Positions 48,403 through 58,790 of a stretch of 64,000 nt of DNA are shown here, piece by piece. The position numbers and the translations under genes were made by a program. The notes beneath the pieces were generated by a model. That model was not told where the DNA came from, searched no databases, and saw nothing but the letters and a program-made list of their open reading frames with translations. Source of the DNA: Paraburkholderia caballeronis (GTDB taxonomy: Bacteria > Pseudomonadota > Gammaproteobacteria > Burkholderiales > Burkholderiaceae); NCBI RefSeq assembly GCF_900104845.1, contig NZ_FNSR01000001.1, positions 2,108,001-2,172,000 on the forward strand. Direction: 5' to 3'. Each line of letters opens with the position of its first letter. The first letter of the stretch is position 1.

Positions 48403-48462
48403 CGCGTTTTTTTCACCCCCCCCTTTTTCACCGCATTCACCCGCAAGCCAGGAACCCCGACC

Positions 48463-48882
48463 ATGAGCCAGGACGACCACAACGCCGACGCGTATCCCGA
48501 GCACAAGGACGACGCCGAATGGCGCAAGCAGCTTTCCGACGTCGAATATCAGGTGACGCGCCACGCGGCCACCGAGCGGCCGTTCACCGGCCGCTACTGG
48601 GACCACTGGGATCGCGGCGTCTACGACTGCGTGTGCTGCGGCACGCCGCTTTTCGAGTCGGACACGAAGTTCGACGCGGGCTGCGGCTGGCCGAGCTACT
48701 TCCGCCCGATCAACGGCGAGGTGATCGAGGAAAAGACCGACCGCACGCACGGGATGCTGCGCATCGAGGTCCGCTGCAAGCACTGCGGCGCGCACCTCGG
48801 CCACGTGTTCGAGGACGGCCCGGCGCCGACCGGGCTGCGGTATTGCATCAACTCGGCTGCGCTACAATTCGACCCGAAGTAA
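48463..48882 (+). CDS. msrB: Peptide-methionine (R)-S-oxide reductase (MsrB)
   Basis: Repairs methionine-R-sulfoxide in proteins. The 139-residue enzyme has structural zinc ligands Cys56, Cys59, Cys105 and Cys108 (CVCCG and CKHCG), [13 protein letters not shown], and the catalytic Cys128 in [11 protein letters not shown]. There is no signal peptide, so it acts in the cytoplasm. It lies 60 bases after selO and starts the conserved msrB-yciB-bolA-ppiC series. Confidence 0.96.
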   Translation: MSQDDHNADAYPEHKDDAEWRKQLSDVEYQVTRHAATERPFTGRYWDHWDRGVYDCVCCGTPLFESDTKFDAGCGWPSYFRPINGEVIEEKTDRTHGMLRIEVRCKHCGAHLGHVFEDGPAPTGLRYCINSAALQFDPK

Positions 48883-48973
48883 GCGCGCAGCATCGCGCAG
48901 GCCGGGCATCTCCGCCCGGTCCGCGCAGCCAGCCGGCCTCGCGCCACTCTTTACCGGACATTCCCGGCCGACA

Positions 48974-49507
48974 ATGAAATTCCTGTTTGATCTGTTTCCG
49001 ATCATCCTCTTTTTCGTCGCCTTCAAGCTGTGGGGCATCTTCACCGCGACGGCCGTCGCGATCGCCGCGACGCTCGTGCAGATCGCCTGGGTCGCGTTCC
49101 GCCATCGCAAGGTCGACCCGATGCTGTGGCTGAGCCTCGGCATCGTCACCGTGTTCGGCGGCGCGACGCTGATGCTGCACGACGAGACCTTCATCAAGTG
49201 GAAGCCGACGGTGCTGTACTGGGCGTTCGCGGTCGTGCTGATGGTGTCGCAACTCGGCTTCGGCAAGAACCTGATCGAAGCGATGATGGGCAAGCAGATC
49301 ACGCTGCCGCCGCGCGTGTGGACGCAGCTCAACCTGGTGTGGTCGGTGTTCTTCGCGCTGCTCGGCGTGCTGAACCTGTTCGTCGCGTATCACTTCTCGA
49401 CCGACACGTGGGTCAACTTCAAGCTGTTCGGCGCGACCGGCATCCTCGTCGTGTTCATCGTCGGGCAGAGCCTGTGGCTGTCGCGTTACATGAAGGAAGA
49501 AGAATGA
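48974..49507 (+). CDS. yciB: Inner-membrane septation protein A (YciB/IspZ)
   Basis: A 177-residue polytopic protein of the YciB family, with about five hydrophobic helices. It opens [20 protein letters not shown], has [20 protein letters not shown] and [13 protein letters not shown], and ends [20 protein letters not shown]. Linked in enterobacteria to cell-envelope elongation and septation. Its stop overlaps the bolA start (ATGA). Confidence 0.95.
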   Translation: MKFLFDLFPIILFFVAFKLWGIFTATAVAIAATLVQIAWVAFRHRKVDPMLWLSLGIVTVFGGATLMLHDETFIKWKPTVLYWAFAVVLMVSQLGFGKNLIEAMMGKQITLPPRVWTQLNLVWSVFFALLGVLNLFVAYHFSTDTWVNFKLFGATGILVVFIVGQSLWLSRYMKEEE

Positions 49508-49815
49508 GCGACGCGTTCCTGAACGCCGGCCCCGCCGAACGTCTCGCGTTGATCGACACGCGGCTGCGCGCGGCGCTCGCGCCGGTCGCGGCGCTCGATG
49601 TGCGCGACGACAGCGCGCAGCACGCGGGCCATGCGGGCGCGGCCGCGGGCGGCCATTACAGCGTGACGATCGTGTCGCCGGCATTCGCGGGCAAGCCGCG
49701 CGTGGCGCGGCATCGCATGGTGTATGATGCGCTGGCCGAGGCAATGCAGCGCGGCATTCACGCTCTAGCGATCACGGCTTTGACGCCCGACGAAGCCAGC
49801 GCGCCGCCCCGGTAG
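49504..49815 (+). CDS. BolA-family protein
   Basis: A 103-residue BolA domain protein. The loop with conserved His residues ([22 protein letters not shown]) and the signature [12 protein letters not shown] with [10 protein letters not shown] are clear. BolA proteins act with monothiol glutaredoxins in Fe-S trafficking or as regulators; here the gene is translationally coupled to yciB and precedes a periplasmic foldase, a typical Burkholderia order. Confidence 0.9.
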   Translation: MSDAFLNAGPAERLALIDTRLRAALAPVAALDVRDDSAQHAGHAGAAAGGHYSVTIVSPAFAGKPRVARHRMVYDALAEAMQRGIHALAITALTPDEASAPPR

Positions 49816-49859
49816 TCCACCGAATATTTCCTTTTTTTGTCGCCCCGTCAGGATTTTTC

Positions 49860-50639
49860 ATGACCTTGAAGAAAACCCGTCTTTGGGTACTGCTGGCTGC
49901 GTGCGCGGCCGCTCCCGCATTCGCGCAGAACATCGCCGTCGTGAACGGCACGCCGATCCCGAAAGCGCGCGCCGACGCGATGATCCAGCAGCTCGTGCAG
50001 CAAGGCCAGCAGGACACGCCGCAACTGCAACAGGCCGTCCGTGAAGAACTCGTGAATCGCGAGATCCTGATGCAGGAAGCGGCCCGTCGCGGCATTCCGA
50101 ACCAGCCGGACGTGAAGGCGCAGATCGCGGTCGCGCAGCAAACCGTCGTGCTGCGCGCGCTGATCCAGGACTTCGTGAAGAACAACCAGCCGAGCGACGC
50201 CGACGTGAAGGCGCGTTACGACCAGCTGGTGAAGCAGCAAGGCGGCAGCGAATACCATCTGCACCACATTCTCGTCGCGGACGAGCAGCAGGCGAAGGAC
50301 CTGATCGCGAAGATCAAGGGCGGCGCGAGCTTCGAAGACCTCGCGAAGCAATACTCGAAGGACCCGGGCTCCGCGAAGAACGGCGGCGACCTCGACTGGT
50401 CGGACCCGAAGGCCTACGTGCCGGAATTCGCGGCCGCCGCGACGCATCTGCAGAAAGGCCAGATCACCCCGACGCCGGTGCATACGCAGTTCGGCTGGCA
50501 CATCATCCGCGTGGACGACATCCGCCCGATCACGCCGCCGCCGCTCGAACAGGTGCGCGCGCAGATCGTCCAGCAGATCCAGCAGGAAAAGCTGCAGGCG
50601 TTCGAAGAAAACCTGCGCCAGCACGCGAAGATTCAGTAA
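49860..50639 (+). CDS. Periplasmic peptidyl-prolyl isomerase (parvulin, SurA/PrsA-like)
   Basis: A 259-residue exported foldase. The signal peptide is cleaved after residue 22 (AFA), then a SurA_N-like chaperone helix region (NIAVVNGTPIPKARADAMIQ). A single parvulin domain follows (YHLHHILVADEQQAKDLIAK, SFEDLAKQYSKDPGSAKNGGDLDW, QFGWHIIRVDDIRP), and the C-terminus is a short amphipathic helix. It assists outer-membrane protein folding. A strong terminator follows 43 bases after the stop. Confidence 0.94.
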   Translation: MTLKKTRLWVLLAACAAAPAFAQNIAVVNGTPIPKARADAMIQQLVQQGQQDTPQLQQAVREELVNREILMQEAARRGIPNQPDVKAQIAVAQQTVVLRALIQDFVKNNQPSDADVKARYDQLVKQQGGSEYHLHHILVADEQQAKDLIAKIKGGASFEDLAKQYSKDPGSAKNGGDLDWSDPKAYVPEFAAAATHLQKGQITPTPVHTQFGWHIIRVDDIRPITPPPLEQVRAQIVQQIQQEKLQAFEENLRQHAKIQ

Positions 50640-50682
50640 CGCGAACTTCGCGAGCGCGACCCGTAACACGCGTTGCTGCAAT

Positions 50683-50712
50683 AAAAATGCCGCCCAGTAG
50701 GGCGGCATTTTT
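50683..50712. terminator. Bidirectional intrinsic terminator between ppi and purL
   Basis: A perfect 13-bp stem (AAAAATGCCGCCC / GGGCGGCATTTTT) with an AGTA loop, preceded by A-rich and followed by T-rich sequence. It suits termination of the foldase gene on the plus strand and of the convergent purL on the minus strand. Confidence 0.92.
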
Positions 50713-50809
50713 GTTTGCGCTTCTCGGTTGAACTCGCTTGAACTCGTTTGAACCGCTCGCTCGACGCGCCGGCCGCATCCTCGATGCGGCCGGCTTCGCG
50801 CTGTCGCGA

Positions 50810-53800
50810 TCAGCCGAGCCAGCGGCGCGCGTTCTGGAACACGCGCATCCACGGGCTCGCTTCGCCCCAGCCTTCCGGATGCCAGCTCATCTGCACGGTG
50901 CGATGCACGCGCTCCATGTGCGGCATCAGCACCGTGAAGCGGCCGTCCGGCGTCGTCACCGACGTGATGCCGGCGGGCGAGCCGTTCGGGTTGAACGGAT
51001 AACGCTCGGTCGCTTCGCCGCGATGATCGACGTAACGCATCGCGATCGCGACGCGCGACGCGTCGCCCTGCTGCGAGAAGTCCGCGAACCCTTCGCCGTG
51101 CGCGACCGCGACCGGAATCCGCGAGCCTTCCATCCCCGCGAAGAAGATCGACGGCGACGCCTGCACTTCGACCAGCGAAAAACGCGCCTCGAACTGCTCG
51201 GACTTGTTGCGCGTGAACTTCGGCCACGCGTCCGCGCCGGGGATCATCGACGCGAGGCTCGACAGCATCTGGCAGCCGTTGCAGATGCCGAGCGCGAACG
51301 TGTCGCCGCGCGCGAAGAACGCCGCGAACATGTCCGCGAGTTGCGCGTTGAAGCGGATCGTCTTCGCCCAGCCCTCGCCCGCGCCGAGCACGTCGCCATA
51401 CGAGAAGCCGCCGCAGGCCACCGCGCCTGCGAAGTCCGCGAGCGACGCGCGGCCTTCGAGCAGGTCGCTCATGTGGACGTCGTGCGCGTCGAAACCCGCG
51501 CGGTCGAACGCATACGCGGTTTCGAGGTGCGAGTTCACGCCCTGCTCGCGCAGGATCGCGACGCGCGGCCGCGCGCCCTTCGCGATGAACGGCGCGGCAA
51601 CGTCTTCCGCCGCGTCGAACGTCAGGTGCGGCTGCATGCCCGGATCGGCCGCGTCGAGCAGCGCGTCGTATTCGGCGTCCGCGCACGCGGGGTTATCGCG
51701 CAGCCGCGCGATGCGCCAGCTCACGTCGCTCCACGCGCGATGCAGTTCGACGCGCGGCGCTTCGTACACCTTCTTCGCGTCGCGATAGATTTCGATCGTG
51801 TCGCGCGCGTTCAACTGGCCGATCACGTGCGAGCACGCGGACAGCCCGAACTCGCGCAGCACCGCGAACACCGCATCGCGCTGGGCGGCGCTCACCTGGA
51901 TCACCGCGCCGAGTTCTTCCGAGAACAGCGCGCGCAGCGTGCGGTCTTCACGGCGGCCGCTGGTCTGCTTCGCCCAGTCCTTCGCGTCGCCGTAGTCGGA
52001 CTCGTGGTCCGCGTCGAGCGTCAGCATGTCCACGTTCAGCGACACGCCGACGTGGCCCGCGAACGCCATCTCGCAGACCGTCGCCCACAGGCCGCCGTCC
52101 GAGCGGTCGTGATACGCGAGCAGCTGGCCGTTCGCGTTCAGCTTCTGGATCGCGGCGAAGAACTGCTTCAGGTCCTCGGGGCTGTCGACGTCCGGCACCG
52201 AATCGCCGACCTGCTGCGTGACCTGCGCGAAGATGCTGCCGCCGAGGCGGTTCTTGCCGCGGCCGAGGTCGATCGCGATCAGCACGGAGTCAACCGGTTG
52301 GCCCGCTTCGTCCGCGCGGCGCAGTTGCGGCGTCAGGTGCGAGCGCACGTCGTCGACCGGCGCGAACGCGGAGATGATGAGCGACACCGGCGCGACCACT
52401 TCCTTCGCGACGCCGCCGTCGCTCCACTTGGTGCGCATCGACAGCGAATCCTTGCCGACCGGAATGCCGATGCCGAGCGCCGGGCACAGTTCCATGCCGA
52501 TCGCCTTCACGGTGTCGAACAGCGCGGCGTCCTCGCCCGGCGCGCCGCACGCGGCCATCCAGTTCGCGGACAGCTTCAGGCTGCCGAGCGAGCGGATCGG
52601 CGCGGCCGCGATGTTGGTGACCGCCTCGCCGACCGCCATGCGGCCCGACGCGGGCGCGTCGATCACCGCGAGCGGCGTGCGCTCGGCCATCGTCATCGCC
52701 TCGCCGTGGAAGCCCGCGTAGTCCATCGTCGTGATCGCGCAGTCCGCGACCGGCACCTGCCACGGGCCGACCATCTGGTCGCGCACGCTGGTGCCGCCGA
52801 CCGAACGGTCGCCGATCGTAATCAGGAACGACTTGCTGCCGACCGTCGGATGGCGCAGCACGCTCGTCGCGACGTCGTCGAAGGCGATGCCGGTCACGTC
52901 GACCGGCACGAGCGGCGTGCTCGTATGTGCGACGTCGCGATGCATGCGCGGCGGCTTGCCGAGCAGGATGTCCATCGGCATGTCCACCGGCTGGTGATGG
53001 CCGTTCGCGGCGAGCGCCTTTTCGTCGGTGTCGATCAGTTTCAGGTCGCGTTCCTCGGTCGCCGTGCCGACGACCGCGAACGGGCAGCGCTCGCGCGCGC
53101 AGATCGCTTCGAACATCGCGAGGTCGGCCGGCGCGATGGCCAGCACGTAGCGCTCCTGCGCCTCGTTCGACCAGATTTCGCGCGGCGACAGCCCCGACTC
53201 TTCGAGCTGGATCTGGCGCAGTTCGAAGCGCGCGCCCTTGTTGGCGCCATCGACGAGTTCCGGGAACGCGTTCGACAACCCGCCCGCGCCGACGTCGTGA
53301 ATGCTGAGGATCGGGTTCGCGTCGCCCAGTTGCCAGCACGCGTTGATGACTTCCTGCGCGCGCCGCTCGATTTCCGGGTTGCCGCGCTGGACCGAGTCGA
53401 AGTCGAGTTCGGCGGTGTTCGTGCCGGTCGCCATCGAGCTTGCCGCGCCGCCGCCCATGCCGATCCGCATGCCGGGGCCGCCGATCTGGATCAAGAGCGA
53501 ACCGGGCGGCAGGTCGTGCTTGTGCGTGTGCTGCGCGCTGATGTTGCCGATGCCGCCCGCGATCATGATCGGCTTGTGATAACCGCGCACGGTGCCGGCG
53601 ACGTTCTGCTCGTACACGCGGAAGTAGCCGCCGAGGTTCGGACGGCCGAATTCGTTGTTGAACGCCGCGCCGCCGAGCGGGCCGTCGGTCATGATCTGCA
53701 GCGGCGACGCGATGCGGTCCGGACGGCCGTAAGCCGCGGTTTCGTCGGCCGGGTTGCGGTGCGCGAGCGGCTGCGCGGCGTCCCGCGCGTTTTCCCAGGC

Positions 53801-54895
53801 TTCGCGCGCGTCCGGCAGTTCGAGGTTCGACACGGTGAAGCCGGCGAGGCCCGCCTTCGGCCGCGCGCCGCGGCCCGTCGCGCCTTCGTCGCGGATTTCG
53901 CCGCCCGCGCCGGTCGCGGCGCCCGGGAACGGCGAGATCGCGGTCGGGTGGTTGTGCGTCTCCACCTTCATCAGCGTGTGCGTGAGTTCGGTGTGGCGGC
54001 CGTACTTCTCGGCCGGCTCGCCGTTACCGGCGGCCTTGCGCGGGAACCAGCGTTCGGCCGGCGCGCCTTCCATGATCGCGGAGTTGTCCGAATACGCGAC
54101 GATCGTGTGCTGCGGGTTCAGCTTCTCGGTGTTGCGGATCATCGCGAACAGCGACAGGTCCTGATCGACGCCGTCGATCGTCCACTGCGCGTTGAAGATC
54201 TTGTGCCGGCAGTGCTCGCTGTTCGCCTGCGCGAACATCATCAGCTCGACGTCGGTCGGGTTGCGTTCGAGCTTCGTGAACGCGTCGACGAGGTAGTCGA
54301 TCTCGTCGTCCGCGAGCGCGAGGCCGAGTTCGCCGTTCGCCGTTTCCAGCGCAGCCCGGCCGTGACCTAGCACGTCGACGGTCTGCATCGGCTTCGCCGG
54401 CAGTTCGTCGAACAGATGCAGCGCCTCGTCGCGCGAGGCCGCGATGCTTTCGGTCATCCGGTCGTGCAGCGCGGCGGCAACGGCGGCGCGCGCGTCGTCG
54501 GACAGCGTCTTTTTCCCGCCGAGCAGGCCGGTCTTCAGCACGACGGTGTATTCGATCCCGCGCTCGATCCGGCGCACCTGTTCGAGACCGCAGTGATGCG
54601 CGATGTCGGTCGCCTTGCTCGCCCACGGCGACACCGTGCCGAAACGCGGCACCACGAGGAACGTGAGCGTCGCGCCGCGTTCGTCGCGCGCGTCGAACGG
54701 CGCGCCGTAGTGCATCAGCGCGTCGATCTTCGCGCTGTCATCGGCCGTGAGCGGCGTCGCGGAATTGACGAAGTGCAGATACTGGCCGCGCACGCCGACG
54801 ACGTGGGCGTCGATGCGCGCGAGCGTGTCGAGCAGGCGGGTCTGCCGGAAGTCGGAAAGGGCCGAAGCGCCGGGAAAACACGAGAAGTGGGCCAT
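50810..54895 (-). CDS. purL: Phosphoribosylformylglycinamidine synthase (PurL), single-chain
   Basis: Fourth step of purine synthesis, forming FGAM from FGAR, glutamine and ATP. The 1361-residue large-type PurL begins [16 protein letters not shown] and has the central FGAM synthase domains ([36 protein letters not shown]). It ends with a class I glutamine amidotransferase domain whose nucleophile is Cys1205 in [10 protein letters not shown]. All parts are intact. No strong ribosome site is seen before the ATG. Upstream lies a divergent intergenic region with a 12-bp minisatellite. Confidence 0.97.
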   Translation of the reverse strand: MAHFSCFPGASALSDFRQTRLLDTLARIDAHVVGVRGQYLHFVNSATPLTADDSAKIDALMHYGAPFDARDERGATLTFLVVPRFGTVSPWASKATDIAHHCGLEQVRRIERGIEYTVVLKTGLLGGKKTLSDDARAAVAAALHDRMTESIAASRDEALHLFDELPAKPMQTVDVLGHGRAALETANGELGLALADDEIDYLVDAFTKLERNPTDVELMMFAQANSEHCRHKIFNAQWTIDGVDQDLSLFAMIRNTEKLNPQHTIVAYSDNSAIMEGAPAERWFPRKAAGNGEPAEKYGRHTELTHTLMKVETHNHPTAISPFPGAATGAGGEIRDEGATGRGARPKAGLAGFTVSNLELPDAREAWENARDAAQPLAHRNPADETAAYGRPDRIASPLQIMTDGPLGGAAFNNEFGRPNLGGYFRVYEQNVAGTVRGYHKPIMIAGGIGNISAQHTHKHDLPPGSLLIQIGGPGMRIGMGGGAASSMATGTNTAELDFDSVQRGNPEIERRAQEVINACWQLGDANPILSIHDVGAGGLSNAFPELVDGANKGARFELRQIQLEESGLSPREIWSNEAQERYVLAIAPADLAMFEAICARERCPFAVVGTATEERDLKLIDTDEKALAANGHHQPVDMPMDILLGKPPRMHRDVAHTSTPLVPVDVTGIAFDDVATSVLRHPTVGSKSFLITIGDRSVGGTSVRDQMVGPWQVPVADCAITTMDYAGFHGEAMTMAERTPLAVIDAPASGRMAVGEAVTNIAAAPIRSLGSLKLSANWMAACGAPGEDAALFDTVKAIGMELCPALGIGIPVGKDSLSMRTKWSDGGVAKEVVAPVSLIISAFAPVDDVRSHLTPQLRRADEAGQPVDSVLIAIDLGRGKNRLGGSIFAQVTQQVGDSVPDVDSPEDLKQFFAAIQKLNANGQLLAYHDRSDGGLWATVCEMAFAGHVGVSLNVDMLTLDADHESDYGDAKDWAKQTSGRREDRTLRALFSEELGAVIQVSAAQRDAVFAVLREFGLSACSHVIGQLNARDTIEIYRDAKKVYEAPRVELHRAWSDVSWRIARLRDNPACADAEYDALLDAADPGMQPHLTFDAAEDVAAPFIAKGARPRVAILREQGVNSHLETAYAFDRAGFDAHDVHMSDLLEGRASLADFAGAVACGGFSYGDVLGAGEGWAKTIRFNAQLADMFAAFFARGDTFALGICNGCQMLSSLASMIPGADAWPKFTRNKSEQFEARFSLVEVQASPSIFFAGMEGSRIPVAVAHGEGFADFSQQGDASRVAIAMRYVDHRGEATERYPFNPNGSPAGITSVTTPDGRFTVLMPHMERVHRTVQMSWHPEGWGEASPWMRVFQNARRWLG

Positions 54896-55385
54896 GGACA
54901 GGACGTTACGTTTGCTTCGCGCAAGGGCGTCGCGGGTTGCGTCGCGGGTTTGCGCTGCCGAAGGGCGTCGATGAAGCCCGCATGAAGCCCGCAACGCCGC
55001 GACGTGAGGCGAAAAGGGAGACCGCGATTATAACCCGGAAGCCCCGCCCCGGCCCCCGCTGGCGGTGCGCGCGGCGCTCCCGGAAGCCGTGCTGCGCGGC
55101 GCGGCCGGCCATCGTGCTGACCATCGTGCTGACCATCGTGCTGACCATCGTGCTGACCATCGTGCTGACCATCGTGCTGACCAGCGTGCTAACCAGCGCG
55201 CCGGACGGTCCCGCCCGGCGCGGCCGCGCGAACGGCGGCCCCCGCGCAGCGCATGGCGGGTCCGGCCGTTTGGCTGCTATCATTCGGCGTTTCGCCCGAT
55301 CGGCGCGCCCCGTCGCGCCGCACGCCCCACCTACGGCGGACGCCCGCCCCTCGCGGCGCGCCGTCTGCCTGCAGATCGTATCGTC
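54896..55385. other. Divergent purL/dadA intergenic region
   Basis: 490 bases without a convincing gene. It should hold the promoters for purL (leftward) and the DadA-like gene (rightward). The frames that cross it have no recognisable domain. Its main feature is the tandem 12-bp repeat listed separately. Confidence 0.6.
55111..55194. repeat. 12-bp tandem repeat (minisatellite)
   Basis: Six perfect head-to-tail copies of ATCGTGCTGACC (55111-55182) are followed by a degenerate seventh (AGCGTGCTAACC) and a weaker eighth. The unit length is divisible by three, but no real gene is evident across it. It starts 216 bases before purL and ends about 190 bases before dadA, so copy-number change would alter promoter spacing. 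Confidence 0.95.
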
Positions 55386-56681
55386 ATGGATGTCATCGTC
55401 ATTGGCGGCGGAATGGCCGGCGTCGCCACCGCCTATCAGTTGCGCGCGGCGGGCCATCGCGTCTGCGTGGTCGAGCGCCATGCGACCGTTGCGCAGGGCG
55501 CGACCTACGGCCATAGCGGCCTCGTGCTGCCCACCCCGCTCGACGTCTGGTTCGGCCCGACGTTCATGCGCGGCGGCCGCCAGGCCGCGAGCGGCGTGAT
55601 CTCCAAGACCGGCTTTGGCGGCGACGCGCGCAACTTCGTGAAGCGGCTGGCCGCGCTGCACGCGTCGGACGCGTTCGCCGCGCAATATGCGCTGCTGCGG
55701 CCGCTGGTCGAATCCGCGCGCAATGCGCTCGACGACGTGACCGGCCGCTTCCAGATCGAGTTCGAGGCGCGCGAAGGACTGCTGTACGTCGTGCGCAGCA
55801 ACGACGAGTGGTCGCTGACGCAGCCGGCGCTCGAACTGCTGCGCCGCTTCGAGACGCCCCATCACGTGCTGTCCGCCGCCGCGTGCGTCGCCGACGAGCA
55901 CACGATTCCATCCGATCCGCCGTTCGCCGGTGCCGTGCGTTTCGACGACGGCCAGATCGCGAACTGCCCGCTGTTCGTCAAGCAGCTGAAGCAGGTGCTC
56001 GATACGCTCGGCGGCGTGCAGTTCCTGACCGGTCGCACGGTCGGCGCAATCCGCGTCGAAACGCAGCGCGCGGCGGTCGAGTTGACGCCGCGCGATCCGG
56101 GCCGCGCGAGCGGCAACGAAGTGGACGTGATTTCCGCCGACGCGGTCGTCGTCGCGGCCGGCGCGCAGACGCCGGGGCTGCTCGCGCCGCTCGGCGCGCG
56201 GCTGCCGCTCTATCCGGTGCGGCTGCACGCGCTGACCGCGCCGGTCGCGCACGAGGAATGCGTGCCGCGCTCGACGATCGTCGACGCGGTGAAGCGGATT
56301 GCGATCACGCAGATGAACCATCGGCTGCGGATCGCGGGCGGTGCGGTGCTGCAGCGCGCGAACCAGCTGGACAAGCCGCTGCCGCCGCCGCTGACCGAGG
56401 AGGCGCTCGCGCTGCTCGGCGAGGCGGCGCGCGACTGGACGCCGGGCGCGGCGAAGATTTCGGCCGCGCTGCCGTGGGAAGGGATGAAGCTGCTATCGGC
56501 GGACGGACTGCCTGTGGTCGGCAACGCGGTCCATCCGCGGCTTTTCGTGAACGCCGGCCATGGGCCGGCCGGCTGGGCGCTCGCGCTCGGCTCCGCACGG
56601 CTGGTCGCGCAACTGGTGTCCGGCGCGCAGCCGGATCTGCCCGACGACACGCTGAAGGCGCTGCGGCCGGAACGGGGGTGA
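55386..56681 (+). CDS. D-amino acid dehydrogenase (DadA-like)
   Basis: FAD-dependent oxidoreductase, 431 residues, of the DAO/DadA family that deaminates D-amino acids and feeds electrons to quinones. It has the dinucleotide loop VIVIGGGMAGVATAYQL at the N-terminus, then ATYGHSGLVLPTP near the flavin. A C-terminal substrate domain has VDAVKRIAITQMNHRLRIAGG and the final FAD contact FVNAGHGPAGWALALGSARL. The Met-Asp start has no strong ribosome site. Specificity toward D-Ala is assumed from similarity only. Confidence 0.88.
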   Translation: MDVIVIGGGMAGVATAYQLRAAGHRVCVVERHATVAQGATYGHSGLVLPTPLDVWFGPTFMRGGRQAASGVISKTGFGGDARNFVKRLAALHASDAFAAQYALLRPLVESARNALDDVTGRFQIEFEAREGLLYVVRSNDEWSLTQPALELLRRFETPHHVLSAAACVADEHTIPSDPPFAGAVRFDDGQIANCPLFVKQLKQVLDTLGGVQFLTGRTVGAIRVETQRAAVELTPRDPGRASGNEVDVISADAVVVAAGAQTPGLLAPLGARLPLYPVRLHALTAPVAHEECVPRSTIVDAVKRIAITQMNHRLRIAGGAVLQRANQLDKPLPPPLTEEALALLGEAARDWTPGAAKISAALPWEGMKLLSADGLPVVGNAVHPRLFVNAGHGPAGWALALGSARLVAQLVSGAQPDLPDDTLKALRPERG

Positions 56682-56870
56682 GTCGGGCCGCGCGGGCGCG
56701 GCTTCGCCGCCCCGCCGGAACGACGCTGCCCACGCCGCCGCACGCGTAACCACCCCACCCTTTCCCCGCCGACACAACGGCGGCAAATTGCGCCGGCCGA
56801 TCCGGATCGCAACGCGCTCGGGTATCGTTCCGGTATCGATACCGATCGCGCATCGACCGCGCTGCCTGCC

Positions 56871-58442
56871 ATGACCGCTGCTTCGCCCCCTGCTTCCCAC
56901 CCGCTCCCCGCGCTGCTGAATCCGCATGACCGCCCGGTGCCGCTCCTGACCGTCGCCGGGCTGCGCCGGTGCGAGACCCACGCGCAGGCGGCGCTGCCCG
57001 AACGGACGCTGATGGCGCGCGCCGGCGCGGCCGCCGCGCATTTCCTGCGCGAGCAGCTCGCGCATGCGCCGTCGCCGGCCGCGAACCTGCCGGTGTGGAT
57101 CATCGCCGGCCCCGGCAACAACGGCGGCGACGCGCTCGTCGTCGCGACCGAACTGCATCGCGCGGGCGTCGAGGTCGAAATCTGCATGCCGGTCGAAGTG
57201 AAACCCGACGACGCGCGCTGGGCGCTCTCCGGCGCGCGCGCGGAAGGCGTCGCGATCTCGGCGACGCCGCCCGCGTCGTTCGACGGCTATGGCTGGCTCG
57301 TCGACGGGATGTTCGGCATCGGCCTCGCGCGCGGCCTCGACGGCGTGTTCGCGACGCTCGCGCAGCGGCTGTCCGCGCGTGCGCGCAGCGACGGCCACGT
57401 ACTCGCGCTCGACGTGCCGAGCGGGCTCGACAGCGACACCGGCAACGTGGTCGGCGACGGCCCGGCGGTGCGCGCGACGCATACCGTCACGTTCATCGCC
57501 GCGAAGCCGGGCCTCTTCACCGCGGTCGGCCGCGACTATGCGGGCGCGGTGACGGTCGCGCCGATCGGCATCGACGCGGACGACCCGGCCGCCGCGCACC
57601 TGAACGCGCCCGCGCTGTTCGGCCCATGGATGCCCGCGCGCGATTTTTCGACCCACAAGGGGACGTTCGGCACGCTCGCGGTGGTCGGCGGCGACACGGG
57701 CATGTGCGGCGCGCCGATCCTCGCCGCGCGCGCCGCGCTGCTGGCCGGCGCGGGCAAGGTCCACGTCGCGTTCGTCGGCAGCGGCGCGCCGCCCTACGAT
57801 CCGCCGCATCCGGAACTGATGCTCGACGCCGCCGACCGGCTTGCGCTCGACGCGATGGACGCGCTGTCGATCGGCTGCGGGATGGGCGGCAGCGACCGCG
57901 CGCGCGACGTACTCGATCGCGCGCTGCAAGTCGCGGCGCCGACGCTGCTCGACGCAGACGCGCTCAATCTGCTCGCCCGCGACGCCGCGCTCGCCGCGCG
58001 GGTCGCCGCGCACGGCACGCCTTGCGTGCTGACACCGCATCCGCTCGAAGCGGCGCGGCTGCTCGGCGCCGACACGCAGGCGGTGCAGCGCGACCGCCCG
58101 GCGGCCGCACGCGCGCTTGCCGCGCGCTTCGCGGCAGTCGCGGTGCTGAAAGGCAGCGGCACGGTGATCGCGGCGCCGGACGGCCGGCTCGCGATCAACC
58201 CGACCGGCAACGCGGGGCTCGCGACCGGCGGCACCGGCGACGTACTCGGCGGGATGATCGGCGCGCTGCTCGCGCAGAAACTGCCGCCTTACGAAGCGGC
58301 GCTGGCCGGCGTCTATCTGCACGGCCTCGCGGCCGACACGTTGTGCGCGCAGGGCGACGGCCCGGCCGGACTGACGGCCGGTGAACTCGCGCCGATGGTC
58401 CGCCGGCTGATGAACCGGCTGTTCTATCCGCAGCGGGATTGA
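56871..58442 (+). CDS. nnrDE: Bifunctional NAD(P)H-hydrate epimerase / ADP-dependent NAD(P)H-hydrate dehydratase
   Basis: Repairs damaged NADH and NADPH hydrates. The 523-residue fusion has an N-terminal YjeF_N epimerase domain (RAGAAAAHFL, WIIAGPGNNGGDALVVA, VLALDVPSGLDSDTG) and a C-terminal ribokinase-like dehydratase domain. The latter has THKGTFGTLAVVGGDTGMCG, TPHPLEAARLLG and the phosphate loop GNAGLATGGTGDVLGGMIGAL. It is monocistronic between dadA and pgi, a complete enzyme pair like E. coli NnrD. Confidence 0.95.
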   Translation: MTAASPPASHPLPALLNPHDRPVPLLTVAGLRRCETHAQAALPERTLMARAGAAAAHFLREQLAHAPSPAANLPVWIIAGPGNNGGDALVVATELHRAGVEVEICMPVEVKPDDARWALSGARAEGVAISATPPASFDGYGWLVDGMFGIGLARGLDGVFATLAQRLSARARSDGHVLALDVPSGLDSDTGNVVGDGPAVRATHTVTFIAAKPGLFTAVGRDYAGAVTVAPIGIDADDPAAAHLNAPALFGPWMPARDFSTHKGTFGTLAVVGGDTGMCGAPILAARAALLAGAGKVHVAFVGSGAPPYDPPHPELMLDAADRLALDAMDALSIGCGMGGSDRARDVLDRALQVAAPTLLDADALNLLARDAALAARVAAHGTPCVLTPHPLEAARLLGADTQAVQRDRPAAARALAARFAAVAVLKGSGTVIAAPDGRLAINPTGNAGLATGGTGDVLGGMIGALLAQKLPPYEAALAGVYLHGLAADTLCAQGDGPAGLTAGELAPMVRRLMNRLFYPQRD

Positions 58443-58790
58443 TGGGCTTACGCGATGACGCAACGACAAACCCCGGGCCACTTTTTGCATGACGCCATAG
58501 TGTCAACGAAGCAATCCGCATGATGGCGACATACGCGACTTGCGCAGCGGATTGGCCGAAGCGAAAGACGCCGGCACGTCCTCTATAAAGACACTCGACC
58601 CGCAGCCGCCAGCACCCATCGTTCACCGAACGACACTGCGCGCGTTCGCCCTACCCCGCTATACTGATCCATCGCGCCGAGCGCGCCCCGACCGGGCGCG
58701 CCGGCATTCGCGCGGCGCGTCGGCCGGCGGCCCGCCTCACCGGCGGCAGGCCCGCGCCGCTTACCTTCGAGCTTCCTCGCCAGACGAACC
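58443..58790. other. nnrDE/pgi intergenic region with a candidate pgi promoter
   Basis: About 350 bases without a supported gene. A TATACT hexamer at 58660-58665 is a good -10 box 126 bases before pgi; the sequence 17 bases upstream (TGCGCG) is a poor -35, so an activator may be needed. I see no convincing terminator. Confidence 0.4.

Noticed and set aside
50738..54370. A 1.2-kilocodon plus-strand frame opposite purL
   Set aside because: Arg/Val/His-rich composition and full overlap with an intact PurL show it is an antisense shadow.
55111..55194. The tandem repeat as a CRISPR array
   Set aside because: Units are 12 bases, directly adjacent and without spacers, and no cas gene is present.
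54906..56321. Minus-strand frame containing repeated Val-Ser-Thr-Met from the 12-bp repeat
   Set aside because: It runs antisense to the DadA-like gene and shows no domain; the repeat peptide is a by-product of the DNA repeat.
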